Made by a program: the position numbers and the translations under genes. From an uncultured Duncaniella sp. (lineage in GTDB: Bacteria; Bacteroidota; Bacteroidia; Bacteroidales; Muribaculaceae), in NCBI GenBank assembly GCA_910587515.1, contig CAJULW010000038.1:1-64000 (forward strand): 64,000 bases of DNA, written 5' to 3'. Below are positions 55,348-63,831 of the stretch, piece after piece. The notes below the pieces were generated by a model. That model worked only from the letters and a program-made list of their open reading frames with translations, did not search any database and was not told the origin of the DNA. Each line of letters starts with the position of its first letter. Positions within the stretch are counted from its first letter, which is position 1.

Positions 55348-56784
55348 ATGAATTTTTCCATACGTGAAATCTATATTACAATAGCGATATGCTGTGCGAC
55401 ACTCTCCACTTCGGCCATGACTCCGGCCGAAGTGGAGAGTGCTGTCAATGCAGCAAAAGAAGCGCCAAAAAATCAAATATTAAACCGAGAGGCTGCGAAC
55501 GCGCTTAAGGAATCCGGCCGCTTTGCCGAGGCTATCTCGTTCTATCTTAAGGGGGGGAACTCCGGAAATCTTGGAATAGCGGAAAGTTATTTCTATTTAT
55601 ATAATTATGACAAAGCTGAAGAATATCTTGACAAGTATCTTGAAAAACGCAGCAAGGCCGATGAAGCTAAGGACAATGAATTTTCATACGGAGACGAAAA
55701 CAGCACCACTGATTGGACAGAACATCTGCGTTCACGCATAGAACTCGGTCGTTCCATGCTTGACCGAGTTGAAAAAATACAAATCATCGATAGCATAAAC
55801 GTAGCCTCCGACGTATTTTTCAAGTACATGAAGCTTGCTGGAAGCGCGGGACATTTGGTAGATCAAGATGAAATAGAAAGACTCGTTTCGAAAGAGTATT
55901 TAGATTCTTTCGGGATAGCAAGTATCCTTGCTCCCGCCTATATTAGCGAATCAGGTGATGATATGATATGGTATGGTTCATCGCATGACGGTGATGCGCA
56001 AATGTTCGAATCCATACGACTTGCCGATGGAAGTTGGGATGAACCGACAAAACTGTTTGACTATGCTTCCATGTTCGGAGACAAGAACGGATCATGGGTT
56101 TCATATCCGTTTCTTATGTCGGATGGAGTAACATTATATTTTGCCGCTGACGGAGATAAATCATTGGGAGAACTCGACATTTTCATATCTAGACGTGATG
56201 AAGACGGATTCCTTCAGCCTTCCAATATCGGTATGCCATACAATTCGCCATATAATGACTATCTTTATGCCATAGATGAGGTAACCGGTGCAGGCTGGTG
56301 GGTATCTGACAGAAATATGATAAAGGATTCTGTCACGGTTTATACATTTATTCCACAGGAGCTCCGCATAAATTATCCTGTAGACACTCCGGGCCTGGTC
56401 AATTACGCCAAAATAAGTTCCATAAAAATCACTCAGGATGCAAATACTGATTATGAAGCATTTCGCAAACGTATAGCAAACATATCAGACGAGAAAAATA
56501 CCAAAAGCGAAAACCAGTTCGAACTTGCACTTCCTGGAGGAAAAATCCTACATCGGTTCACTGAGTTCAACAATCCGGAAGCAGCAGAGACAATGAAACA
56601 GTATCTTGCTGAACAGAAATCTTTTGCTGAACTTAAAAACCGTCTTTCAACCCTACGTGGTGACTACGGAAGCGGAAACAAGTCTGTAGGGTCTGAAATA
56701 TTGGATATTGAGAAATTGATTGAAAACAAACGGATAGAGATCAAACGTCTGCGCAATAGCATTGTCAATCTCGAATCACAATAA
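55348..56784 (+). CDS. Exported TPR / beta-propeller-like protein of unknown function
   Basis: 478 residues with a signal peptide (cleavage near STSA|MTPAE). Residues 30-100 form TPR-like helices (NREAANALKESGRFAEAISF, YDKAEEYLDKYLEK). Residues 180-340 contain PD40/WD40-like strands (GDDMIWYGSSHDGDAQMFES, LYFAADGDKSLGELDIFISR, GWWVSDRN), as in Bacteroidota OmpA- and gliding-associated lipoproteins. The C-terminal 80 residues are a charged coiled coil. The exact family is not recognised. A 17-bp perfect inverted repeat lies in the start of the coding region (55400-55441). floA follows by 49 bases. Confidence 0.8.
   Translation: MNFSIREIYITIAICCATLSTSAMTPAEVESAVNAAKEAPKNQILNREAANALKESGRFAEAISFYLKGGNSGNLGIAESYFYLYNYDKAEEYLDKYLEKRSKADEAKDNEFSYGDENSTTDWTEHLRSRIELGRSMLDRVEKIQIIDSINVASDVFFKYMKLAGSAGHLVDQDEIERLVSKEYLDSFGIASILAPAYISESGDDMIWYGSSHDGDAQMFESIRLADGSWDEPTKLFDYASMFGDKNGSWVSYPFLMSDGVTLYFAADGDKSLGELDIFISRRDEDGFLQPSNIGMPYNSPYNDYLYAIDEVTGAGWWVSDRNMIKDSVTVYTFIPQELRINYPVDTPGLVNYAKISSIKITQDANTDYEAFRKRIANISDEKNTKSENQFELALPGGKILHRFTEFNNPEAAETMKQYLAEQKSFAELKNRLSTLRGDYGSGNKSVGSEILDIEKLIENKRIEIKRLRNSIVNLESQ
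55400..55441. repeat. 17-bp perfect inverted repeat inside coding sequence
   Basis: CACTCTCCACTTCGGCC (55400-55416) and its exact complement (55425-55441) flank eight bases that include an in-frame ATG. It covers the signal-peptide cleavage region of the 55348 gene and would form a very stable mRNA hairpin. Confidence 0.85.
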
Positions 56785-56833
56785 CAAACGGACCTATCCC
56801 CATCATTTTTGAAAACCGTTAAATAAAATTTAT

Positions 56834-57802
56834 ATGGAAATAACTCTCGTTTTAATTCTGATTGCATTAGTAATAGCAATCTCTATCTTTTTTTATTACG
56901 TGCCGTTTTTCCTCTGGATTTCAGCACGGGTAAGTGGTGTGAGAATCTCGCTTATGCAACTTTTTTTGATGCGTATCCGAAAGGTTCCCGCTTCTATTAT
57001 CGTACGTGCTCTTATCGAGGCACATAAGGCCGGATTAAATGACGTGACACGTGACGACCTTGAAGCTCATTATCTCGCTGGTGGAAATGTCGAGAAAGTG
57101 GTTCATGCACTTGTTTCCGCATCGAAAGCCAACATAGATCTCGGATTCAAAATGGCGACAGCCATCGATCTTGCCGGTCGTGACGTATTTCAAGCAGTAC
57201 AAATGTCTGTAAATCCAAAAGTCATTGAGACTCCCCATGTGACAGCTGTAGCTAAAGACGGTATCCAATTGATCGCAATAGCAAGAGTGACCGTACGCGC
57301 GAATATACGTCAACTTGTCGGTGGAGCCGGAGAAGACACTGTTCTTGCCAGAGTCGGTGAAGGAATTGTCTCGTCTATAGGTTCATCTGAAAGTCATAAA
57401 CAAGTGCTTGAAAATCCTGATAATATCTCCAAGTTGGTGTTACGTAAAGGACTAGATTCCGGCACAGCTTTCGAAATTCTATCAATCGATATCGCTGACA
57501 TCGACATAGGTAAGAACATCGGAGCCGCACTCCAGATCGACCAAGCACAAGCCGACAAAAGCATAGCCCAGGCAAAAGCGGAGGAAAGAAGAGCGATGGC
57601 TATCGCGCTTGAACAAGAAATGCGCGCGAAAGCACAGGAAGCAAGGGCAAAAGTCATAGAAGCGGAGGCTGAACTGCCAAAAGCGATGGCTCAGGCATTC
57701 CTCACAGGGAATCTTGGAGTAATGGACTATTACCGTATGAAAAATATAGAATCCGATACAACAATGCGTCAAAATATCGCAAATCCTCCCGCCACGAAAT
57801 AA
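56834..57802 (+). CDS. floA: Flotillin-like protein FloA
   Basis: 322 residues. An N-terminal membrane hairpin (residues 4-30, LVLILIALVIAISIFFYYVPFFLW) is followed by the band-7/SPFH domain and a C-terminal Ala/Glu-rich coiled coil (QAQADKSIAQAKAEERRAMA). It is a membrane-microdomain scaffold that changes membrane fluidity and protein clustering. Its neighbours are an exported TPR protein and a PHP phosphatase, with gaps of 49 and 11 bases. Confidence 0.95.
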   Translation: MEITLVLILIALVIAISIFFYYVPFFLWISARVSGVRISLMQLFLMRIRKVPASIIVRALIEAHKAGLNDVTRDDLEAHYLAGGNVEKVVHALVSASKANIDLGFKMATAIDLAGRDVFQAVQMSVNPKVIETPHVTAVAKDGIQLIAIARVTVRANIRQLVGGAGEDTVLARVGEGIVSSIGSSESHKQVLENPDNISKLVLRKGLDSGTAFEILSIDIADIDIGKNIGAALQIDQAQADKSIAQAKAEERRAMAIALEQEMRAKAQEARAKVIEAEAELPKAMAQAFLTGNLGVMDYYRMKNIESDTTMRQNIANPPATK

Positions 57803-57813
57803 ACAGAGAGAAG

Positions 57814-58665
57814 GTGACTATAAAGGAAATAATACAATCCACAAGGGCTTATAACCTACACTCGCACACACAATTTTGTGACGGGCGGGCAGATATGGAC
57901 TGCTTTGTAAAAGCAGCTGTAGATGCAGGTATGGTCCATTATGGGTTTACCCCCCACTCTCCTATCCCAATTGCGTCTCCCTGCAACATGAAGATGTCTC
58001 AGGTGGATGAATATCTCGCGGAATTTAATAAGTTGAAAGACCTATACAACGGGCGGATCAACTTATATCTGTCGATGGAAATAGACTATCTGGGAGACTC
58101 ATGGGGTGCGTCACATCCTTATTTTAAATCACTGCCCCTTGACTATCGTTTAAGTTCGATTCATTTCATTCCAACCCCGGACGGAAGTGAAATGATAGAC
58201 GTAGACGGACGGCCTGACAGCTTTTTGAAAAAGATGCAGACTTATTTCAACAATGATATCAGGTATGTTGTAGATTCATTTTATACCAGAACATTAAATA
58301 TGATAGAAGCGGGAGGCTTTGATATTATCGGACACTTCGACAAAATCGGATTCAATGCATCATATTATAAGCCTGGAATTGAACAGGAGCTTTGGTATAA
58401 GAAACATATTGAAAATGTCATTGACGCAATCCGCCATACGGATATCATCGTAGAGGTAAATACCAAGGCTTGGAACGCCCCTGTAGGCGTATCGGCAACG
58501 GACGCACAAACATATAGTCCGAGGCTGTTTCCCTCAAAGAGCACTATAGACCGTATGATAAAAGCCGGAATTCCTTTGGTAGTCAACAGCGACACTCATT
58601 TTCCCGATCGTATTAATTCAGGTCGTAAAGCTGCTTTCAATATGATTGACGCTTCTATTATATAA
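57814..58665 (+). CDS. PHP-domain histidinol-phosphatase
   Basis: 283 residues of the PHP family. Metal ligands: NLHSHTQFCDGRADM at the N-terminus, YGFTPHSP, SMEIDYL, DIIGHFDK, and VNSDTHFPDR near the end. This pattern fits the HisK type of histidinol-phosphatase; related PHP phosphoesterases are possible and no other his gene is nearby. The start is GTG at 57814, preceded by GAGAAG, one of the few purine-rich ribosome-binding sequences in the window. Confidence 0.85.
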   Translation: MTIKEIIQSTRAYNLHSHTQFCDGRADMDCFVKAAVDAGMVHYGFTPHSPIPIASPCNMKMSQVDEYLAEFNKLKDLYNGRINLYLSMEIDYLGDSWGASHPYFKSLPLDYRLSSIHFIPTPDGSEMIDVDGRPDSFLKKMQTYFNNDIRYVVDSFYTRTLNMIEAGGFDIIGHFDKIGFNASYYKPGIEQELWYKKHIENVIDAIRHTDIIVEVNTKAWNAPVGVSATDAQTYSPRLFPSKSTIDRMIKAGIPLVVNSDTHFPDRINSGRKAAFNMIDASII

Positions 58666-58680
58666 TAGATTATATAATAA

Positions 58681-58725
58681 ACATATTTAGGAGGCTTATA
58701 GTATCTATAAGCCTCCTAAATATGT
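58681..58725. terminator. 21-bp perfect hairpin between convergent genes
   Basis: Twenty-one-base exact arms (58681-58701 and 58705-58725) with a three-base TAT loop, between the PHP phosphatase (+) and the 5'-nucleotidase (-). A bidirectional terminator, though without long T tails. Confidence 0.8.
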
Positions 58726-58736
58726 AATAAAACAAA

Positions 58737-60458
58737 TTATTCAAAGAGAATTTTAAAATCCCTATCAATTGCAGATGCGACCAAATCGTCTGGAGTAAAT
58801 TTCCAATTATAGTTTATATAAGGGGTTATCGTAGCCCGATTTTCAATCTTTTTAATAATATAATAGCGCAAATCTTTATCAGTCGCAGACAGAATTCTTG
58901 ATTTCAACAGGCTATATGGAATTCCGGCTCCATCTGTCAGCAAATCTCCTCCCCCGTTGCCACGATAAGAATTAAGCGCGACTTTATATCGTTTGGTATA
59001 ATCGAAAGCCGAACCGTCAGCCATAGAAATTATATTTATTTTTTCGCCCCGTTGTTTTGTCACATCAACAGTATAGATTATCCCCTCGGCCGAATCAAAA
59101 TTGTATGATGGATGCTTTAGTTTTGCATATCCATCTTTTGCTTTAAGTTTATCATTGCCGGAAAAAAGCAGAAGATGGCTTTTCTGTGTTTTCATCACAT
59201 CCGTCCAAAGAGAATAACTCATTTCAAGATAATTTTTAATCTCCAGTCCAGAAAGGGCCACCGTGTAAAGCACATTCTCATATTTATATAGTGTAAACAT
59301 ATCACTTATATGAAGATCTCCTTTCTTGATGAGAGCATCAAATGCCAACGGTGCAGCCAGAGATATATCCGCTCCCGAAATTTCAAGTTGAAGTTCATGG
59401 AGAAGCTGCATGAAAGCAGACGGACCGAAATATGCCTGACGCACTGAGAAATCGCCTTCAGCATAACCAATTCTACGCATAACAAAGTTTTCTGTTACTC
59501 TACGCTCAGGCTCGAAGTACTCCATAAAATCAGGATCGGGTGTCAGATCTCCTATAGGAACTATCTCACCGGATATATTCTTCTTTATCACAACACCGTT
59601 TCTTTTTATTATTTTTATCTCAGCCTCAGCTATATTTTCAGCATTATTGGCCGGATTCAGTATCAAAACATCCGAAGAAGAATGGACCTCATTCTCAGAA
59701 TTATATACTTTGTGATCATGCCCCATGAATATAACATCAAAATCAGGAATTTCCTCAGCGACAAGTTTTGATGCGTTTTCTATCCATTCACCTGTTTTTT
59801 TTGAAGAGTCTTTTCCGGAATGGAAAAGTCCTATCATTACATCTGGTTTTTCAATCTCCAATATTCGCGAGACCCACTTTTTGGCCGAACTAAGCATATC
59901 GTCAAAAAAGAGACCTTTCCACAGATTTTCCGGAAGCCATGCCGGAATGGCAGGTGTGATCAGGCCAAGCACAGCGAATTTTACTCCATGGCGCTCAATA
60001 ATTGTATATGGCTGAAAATAAGGCTTTCCGGTAACAAGATCTATTACATTGGCTCCCAAAAGCGGAATTTTCCCTAAATCAGCTCTGTATCGGTCATAGA
60101 CAGCATGACCCGTCTCTATATCATGGTTGCCTATGGTCTCAGCATCATAACCGATATAATCAAGCATCCTTGCCGCCAAATGAGTAGAGGCCATATCGAT
60201 AAAATTATAATAATATGCCGTAGGCTGTCCTTGAAGTATGTCTCCGTTGTCAAGAAGAATGACACTTTCATCACCAATGGATTCACGCAACTGTTTGACC
60301 CTGGTGGCCACACGTGACAGCGATCCTTTTCCTTGCGACAATCCGATGAAATCGTAGGGAAAGAAATTGCCATGCACGTCTGATGTCGCGGCTATTTTAA
60401 AAGTCACCTCCCCGACAGCCGATGGTGCGTCTGCGAGGAGGGTTTTATCAAAAGGCAT
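58737..60458 (-). CDS. 5'-nucleotidase / bifunctional metallophosphatase
   Basis: 573 residues. The N-terminal calcineurin-like domain has metal ligands in TSDVHGNFFPYD, LDNGDILQGQP, GNHDIETG and GHDHKVY. The C-terminal 5'-nucleotidase domain has NSYRGNGGGDLLTDGAGIP. Family members hydrolyse nucleotides or cyclic nucleotides, usually outside the cytoplasm. Here no signal peptide is visible from the ATG at 60458 or from an upstream TTG at 60485, so it may be cytoplasmic. It follows tdk and the DUF3108 gene; tdk suggests a link to nucleotide salvage. Confidence 0.9.
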   Translation of the reverse strand: MPFDKTLLADAPSAVGEVTFKIAATSDVHGNFFPYDFIGLSQGKGSLSRVATRVKQLRESIGDESVILLDNGDILQGQPTAYYYNFIDMASTHLAARMLDYIGYDAETIGNHDIETGHAVYDRYRADLGKIPLLGANVIDLVTGKPYFQPYTIIERHGVKFAVLGLITPAIPAWLPENLWKGLFFDDMLSSAKKWVSRILEIEKPDVMIGLFHSGKDSSKKTGEWIENASKLVAEEIPDFDVIFMGHDHKVYNSENEVHSSSDVLILNPANNAENIAEAEIKIIKRNGVVIKKNISGEIVPIGDLTPDPDFMEYFEPERRVTENFVMRRIGYAEGDFSVRQAYFGPSAFMQLLHELQLEISGADISLAAPLAFDALIKKGDLHISDMFTLYKYENVLYTVALSGLEIKNYLEMSYSLWTDVMKTQKSHLLLFSGNDKLKAKDGYAKLKHPSYNFDSAEGIIYTVDVTKQRGEKINIISMADGSAFDYTKRYKVALNSYRGNGGGDLLTDGAGIPYSLLKSRILSATDKDLRYYIIKKIENRATITPYINYNWKFTPDDLVASAIDRDFKILFE

Positions 60459-60497
60459 CGTTATAACAGATTGTTCGAAATACAAAAAATAAAACCG

Positions 60498-61271
60498 TCA
60501 AGGATTGGGGCCGGTATACAACGCGCGAACCTTTCCAACCGGAAGCGAGCCTTCCACTTTTAAAGGAATACGCTGACCATCAGTCGAAATCCAACCGGAT
60601 ATCGGTGATGAACTTTCAACACCTTTTCTGGTAAACGTGAAATTTATATAATATGTGGAAAATTTGCGACCGTTAAAAGATATATTTTGAGTGCCAAGAT
60701 AGGTAATCTTCAATTTTTCTTTTTTCGATCCTGAAAAGATATTGACTGTTACGCCTTGCCCTTTTTTCATGTTTGGAAAATCAAGAGTCCTAAGGTAGAA
60801 GAACGAGCTCAACATATCCACCGTCATGCCTTGCGCTTCAAGATGAATAGTGGAACTGGTCATCGGAGCCTCATCTGAACTCTTTTTATAACGTACCGCT
60901 TCGGCACTGAATGTATTTCCAGTACGTGAAAAAGACAAGACATCTTTTTTATATTTCCCGTTTTCATGAGCTATATATGTATAATTTACAGGATAGTAAC
61001 CGTCTTTAGTCATTGTCGTGTACAATGTGTCTCGCAGCATATATATGCTGTTAGCCCATGGTGCGTTTTCAGCAAACACCGAAGCCCGATAATAATTACC
61101 GTCATTGCGTAGCGACATTGTGGCATATCCGGCCACCTTATTTATGAAACCCCATTTATACATGACATCATAGGTCAACGTCTCATCTACGAGCGAAACC
61201 GGGTTAGCCGCATGAGCGAGAGACGCTGTGACCATGAAGCCAAACACAATAGACAGTATTTTTGATCTCAT
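60498..61271 (-). CDS. DUF3108 domain periplasmic protein
   Basis: 257 residues with a signal peptide (ILSIVFGFMVTASLAHA). The mature protein is a beta-rich DUF3108 domain: ETLTYDVMYKWGFINKVAGYA near the N-terminus, MLRDTLYTTMTKDGYYPVNY and a C-terminal GWISTDGQRIPLKVEG. Function is unknown; related proteins sit in the envelope with LolA/VioE-like folds. It lies between tdk and the 5'-nucleotidase. Confidence 0.88.
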   Translation of the reverse strand: MRSKILSIVFGFMVTASLAHAANPVSLVDETLTYDVMYKWGFINKVAGYATMSLRNDGNYYRASVFAENAPWANSIYMLRDTLYTTMTKDGYYPVNYTYIAHENGKYKKDVLSFSRTGNTFSAEAVRYKKSSDEAPMTSSTIHLEAQGMTVDMLSSFFYLRTLDFPNMKKGQGVTVNIFSGSKKEKLKITYLGTQNISFNGRKFSTYYINFTFTRKGVESSSPISGWISTDGQRIPLKVEGSLPVGKVRALYTGPNP

Positions 61272-61306
61272 ATAAAAACTTGATAGGAATATTTCAATAT
61301 CCGTTG

Positions 61307-61945
61307 TCAGTCAGTAGACAGTTCATTGAATGGAAGTACAGAACGGTAAGATTGTTCTATTCTCTTGTTTCTCCAGCATTTCCGGCACACAGCGATGTAT
61401 CGGTCGTCACCTCCGATCTCTACTTGCTCGCCTTCTTCCACAAAATCGCCATTTCGGTCTATACGGGCATTTATGATGGTTTTGCGGCCACAAGTGCATG
61501 TCGATTTTATTTCATCAATTGTATCAGCGATCTCAAAGAGCCGTCTGGATCCCTCGAATAGATGGCTTTGAAAATCAGTACGTAAACCATAACATATAAC
61601 ATTGCTCCCAAAATCGTCTACAATACGGGCAAGTTGGTCAACCTGCTCTGCGGTAAGAAACTGGGCTTCGTCAACCAAAAACCAATCAATGACGGCCATC
61701 GACTCCTCAAAAAGACTTTGTGCCATTTCGTATATATCCGTATCATGATATATCCAGCGACATTCACGCTGTATGCCTATACGTGATTTTATGACATTGG
61801 TCAGATCACGAGTGTCAACCACCGGTTTAAGGCACACATATCTCATTTTACGTTCCTCAAAATTATAGGCGGTGGTAAGAAGAAGCGCGGTCTTGGCCGA
61901 TCCCATCGTCCCATAACGGAAATATAGTTTCCCTTTCCTGTTCAT
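61307..61945 (-). CDS. tdk: Thymidine kinase
   Basis: Type II thymidine kinase of 212 residues, phosphorylating thymidine in salvage. The P-loop is YFRYGTMGSAKTALLL, the Walker B-like acidic motif is FLVDEAQFL, the lid contains YGLRTDF, and zinc-binding cysteines are in CTCGRK and CRKCW. A -7 element precedes it. It leads the tdk-DUF3108-5'-nucleotidase operon with gaps of 35 and 39 bases. Confidence 0.95.
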   Translation of the reverse strand: MNRKGKLYFRYGTMGSAKTALLLTTAYNFEERKMRYVCLKPVVDTRDLTNVIKSRIGIQRECRWIYHDTDIYEMAQSLFEESMAVIDWFLVDEAQFLTAEQVDQLARIVDDFGSNVICYGLRTDFQSHLFEGSRRLFEIADTIDEIKSTCTCGRKTIINARIDRNGDFVEEGEQVEIGGDDRYIAVCRKCWRNKRIEQSYRSVLPFNELSTD

Positions 61946-61974
61946 TCTAAATTTAGGTTATAAGAATCATAGGC

Positions 61975-61982
61975 AAAGGTAA
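61975..61982 (-). promoter_or_regulatory. -7 promoter element of tdk
   Basis: TACCTTTG on the minus strand, 29 bases before the ATG at 61945. Confidence 0.5.
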
Positions 61983-61993
61983 ACAAAAAATTC

Positions 61994-62614
61994 CTATTGG
62001 CGTTCACCCTGGCGTGTAAAGACGTAGTCTCTTTTTCCGATTTCAAATTTCAACAACGGGCCTTTAATTTTTACATCATCCAAATGTCTCACTATTGAAT
62101 ATCTGGTTACCAAAGCCTGACGTATACCGTCAGAAATAGATTTGGCAAAAGACATCTTTATTGATTCCAAGTTCGGACTGCGAGTCTCTGTCATCATACC
62201 ATTATTTAATGTGACCGCTTCAGGATCTACAGTGACGGTAAGAGTAGACGGGTCCAATACAACCGCAACTTCGTCATCGTCAATAACCGTCCATGTTCCC
62301 TTAATGTCTGATTTCGCACTTACAGAAAGTCCGACGGGTTCTTGTATGCCCGAATTTGGCAACACTTGAGTCGTGGCTGACAACATTCCGGTCACTGTGA
62401 CTGTCCCGCCATAACTATTCTTTGGAACAGCTTCCTGATTCTCAGATATTACAAGCGTCTCAATTATAGTGGCTGTAACGGCTGTGTTGTCCGTAATATT
62501 TTCCGGAGTCCCAGCCCAAGCCCCCGGAAGTGCTTTTGCGAGACGTGCGTTTTCGTCACAAGAAGCCATTGATAAAGCTCCTGCGATACAAAGGGTGACT
62601 GCCAGTTTTTTCAT
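61994..62614 (-). CDS. Lipocalin-like lipoprotein of unknown function
   Basis: 206 residues with a lipoprotein signal peptide (LCIAGALSMASC). The mature part alternates short strands rich in Thr and Val (GTVTVTGMLSATTQ, LSVSAKSDIKGTWTVIDDDE, TLTVTVDPE) and resembles a small beta barrel of lipocalin type, as in many Bacteroidales lipoproteins. I do not recognise a family. It has its own -7 element (62717-62724), and the leader is about 95 nt. Confidence 0.75.
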   Translation of the reverse strand: MKKLAVTLCIAGALSMASCDENARLAKALPGAWAGTPENITDNTAVTATIIETLVISENQEAVPKNSYGGTVTVTGMLSATTQVLPNSGIQEPVGLSVSAKSDIKGTWTVIDDDEVAVVLDPSTLTVTVDPEAVTLNNGMMTETRSPNLESIKMSFAKSISDGIRQALVTRYSIVRHLDDVKIKGPLLKFEIGKRDYVFTRQGERQ

Positions 62615-62716
62615 TTTTAAATACAGATGATTTTATTTAATGTTTATAATTAAACACATCTTGAATAAAATAAGTTTCTATGTAATCAAAAATGATTTTA
62701 TTTTAGCATTAACTAT

Positions 62717-62724
62717 CAAATTTA
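62717..62724 (-). promoter_or_regulatory. -7 promoter element of the lipoprotein gene
   Basis: TAAATTTG on the minus strand, 102 bases before the ATG at 62614. Confidence 0.45.
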
Positions 62725-62769
62725 CGGCCAAGTCATATATCCGTTATATTTTCATCAAATATTCTTTTG

Positions 62770-62777
62770 TATATTTG
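62770..62777 (+). promoter_or_regulatory. -7 promoter element of ssb
   Basis: TATATTTG, 35 bases before the ATG at 62813. Confidence 0.55.
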
Positions 62778-62812
62778 TGACATCAATTAATCATCAAAAG
62801 TACGCATAAGAC

Positions 62813-63145
62813 ATGAGTGTCAATAAAGTCATCCTTATAGGCAACGTCGGAACCAACCCGGAGATCCGATATATCGAGACACGTCCTATCGCTACGTTCA
62901 GACTGGCCACGAACGAACGTGAACGGATATTGCCCGACGGTACAAAAATTCCGGAAAGGACGGAATGGCACAATATTGTCCTTTGGGACGGGGCGGCTGA
63001 ATTTGCTGAAAAATACATCCGTACAGGAACAAGGCTCTATATTGAAGGTAAGATAAGATATCGAATATGGGAAGACAGGAATGCCATCAAACGCAATGTG
63101 ACAGAAATATATGTAGACAGTTTCGAGCTGCTTGGCACTAAATAG
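62813..63145 (+). CDS. ssb: Single-stranded DNA-binding protein
   Basis: 110 residues forming one OB fold: VNKVILIGNVGTNPEIRYIE, FRLATNERE, ERTEWHNIVLWDGAAEFAEKY, GTRLYIEGKIRYR. It ends right after the OB fold (FELLGTK) and lacks the usual disordered tail with the acidic DDDxPF tip that recruits repair proteins. This is a short paralogue type seen in Bacteroidales, perhaps beside a longer main SSB elsewhere. Confidence 0.93.
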   Translation: MSVNKVILIGNVGTNPEIRYIETRPIATFRLATNERERILPDGTKIPERTEWHNIVLWDGAAEFAEKYIRTGTRLYIEGKIRYRIWEDRNAIKRNVTEIYVDSFELLGTK

Positions 63146-63148
63146 GAG

Positions 63149-63433
63149 TCACAGTTCCGCAAATAGAGATGGGAGACCATCATGGATATGTTTTGTTTTT
63201 AACGCAGGGATTTTTTCATCATTCTGAAGCACAACAACATGTTTTTGCGACCATCCTTGTGTACTATTCCTCAAACTAAGATTAACAACGCCTTTAGTGC
63301 CAGGCGCTGACAATCTCAATTTTCTATACACTTCACCAAGCGAAGATATGCCACTCATTTTCACAGCCATAACGGTTATTCCTCCGCTGACGGCTGTTAC
63401 GTATAAAAGATCTGTACAACTGATCGTAGCCAT
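63149..63433 (-). CDS. Small protein of unknown function
   Basis: 94 residues, convergent with ssb and ending three bases from it. No signal peptide or membrane helix. It has a regular beta pattern (CTDLLYVTAVSGGITVMAVKM) and a conserved-looking STQGWSQKHVVV segment. A TATCTTTG -7 box 33 bases upstream and codon use like its neighbours support a real gene. Family and role are not recognised. Confidence 0.65.
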   Translation of the reverse strand: MATISCTDLLYVTAVSGGITVMAVKMSGISSLGEVYRKLRLSAPGTKGVVNLSLRNSTQGWSQKHVVVLQNDEKIPALKTKHIHDGLPSLFAEL

Positions 63434-63466
63434 GGGATATTAATTTTTACTCTTGGTTTATATCCG

Positions 63467-63474
63467 CAAAGATA
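63467..63474 (-). promoter_or_regulatory. -7 promoter element of the 63149 gene
   Basis: TATCTTTG on the minus strand, 33 bases before the ATG at 63433. Confidence 0.5.
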
Positions 63475-63750
63475 TTCTACCGCATGGGCAAACCATATGC
63501 ACACATCAGTAAAACAATGTAAAAAACACATCCGGTATGCTTATATTAATATTTTTTGTAAGCAGCCATTCTGTTTGCAACTGTCATGTATACGACATGG
63601 AATTGCTAACATAAACAATCATTACCGAGGATTGACCTCTAAACAGAATAAATTCAGAACTTATTATTTTAAACCCGATTAACTTCTTATTGGCCCAAAC
63701 AGTAACGATGATTCTTTGAGCTAAATAGACGATATTTAAGACTTTTTTCT

Positions 63751-63758
63751 TAACTTTG
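63751..63758 (+). promoter_or_regulatory. -7 promoter element of the TetR gene
   Basis: TAACTTTG, 73 bases before the ATG at 63832. Confidence 0.5.
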
Positions 63759-63831
63759 CTGTCGAATAAGGTATAACCGCTGTCATATTATCCGGACTGA
63801 CTTGGCAGCTAACAGACAATTGTCACAGCCA

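Larger units (their letters stand above)
63434..63831. other. Gap before the TetR gene
   Basis: Contains the -7 element of the 63149 gene (63467-63474) and that of the TetR gene (63751-63758). An open frame at 63497-63682 lacks coding character. No RNA gene or strong hairpin seen. Confidence 0.5.

Noticed and set aside
63497..63682. 61-codon plus-strand open frame before the TetR gene
   Set aside because: Low-complexity, Cys- and His-rich composition without coding character; no promoter at the right place.
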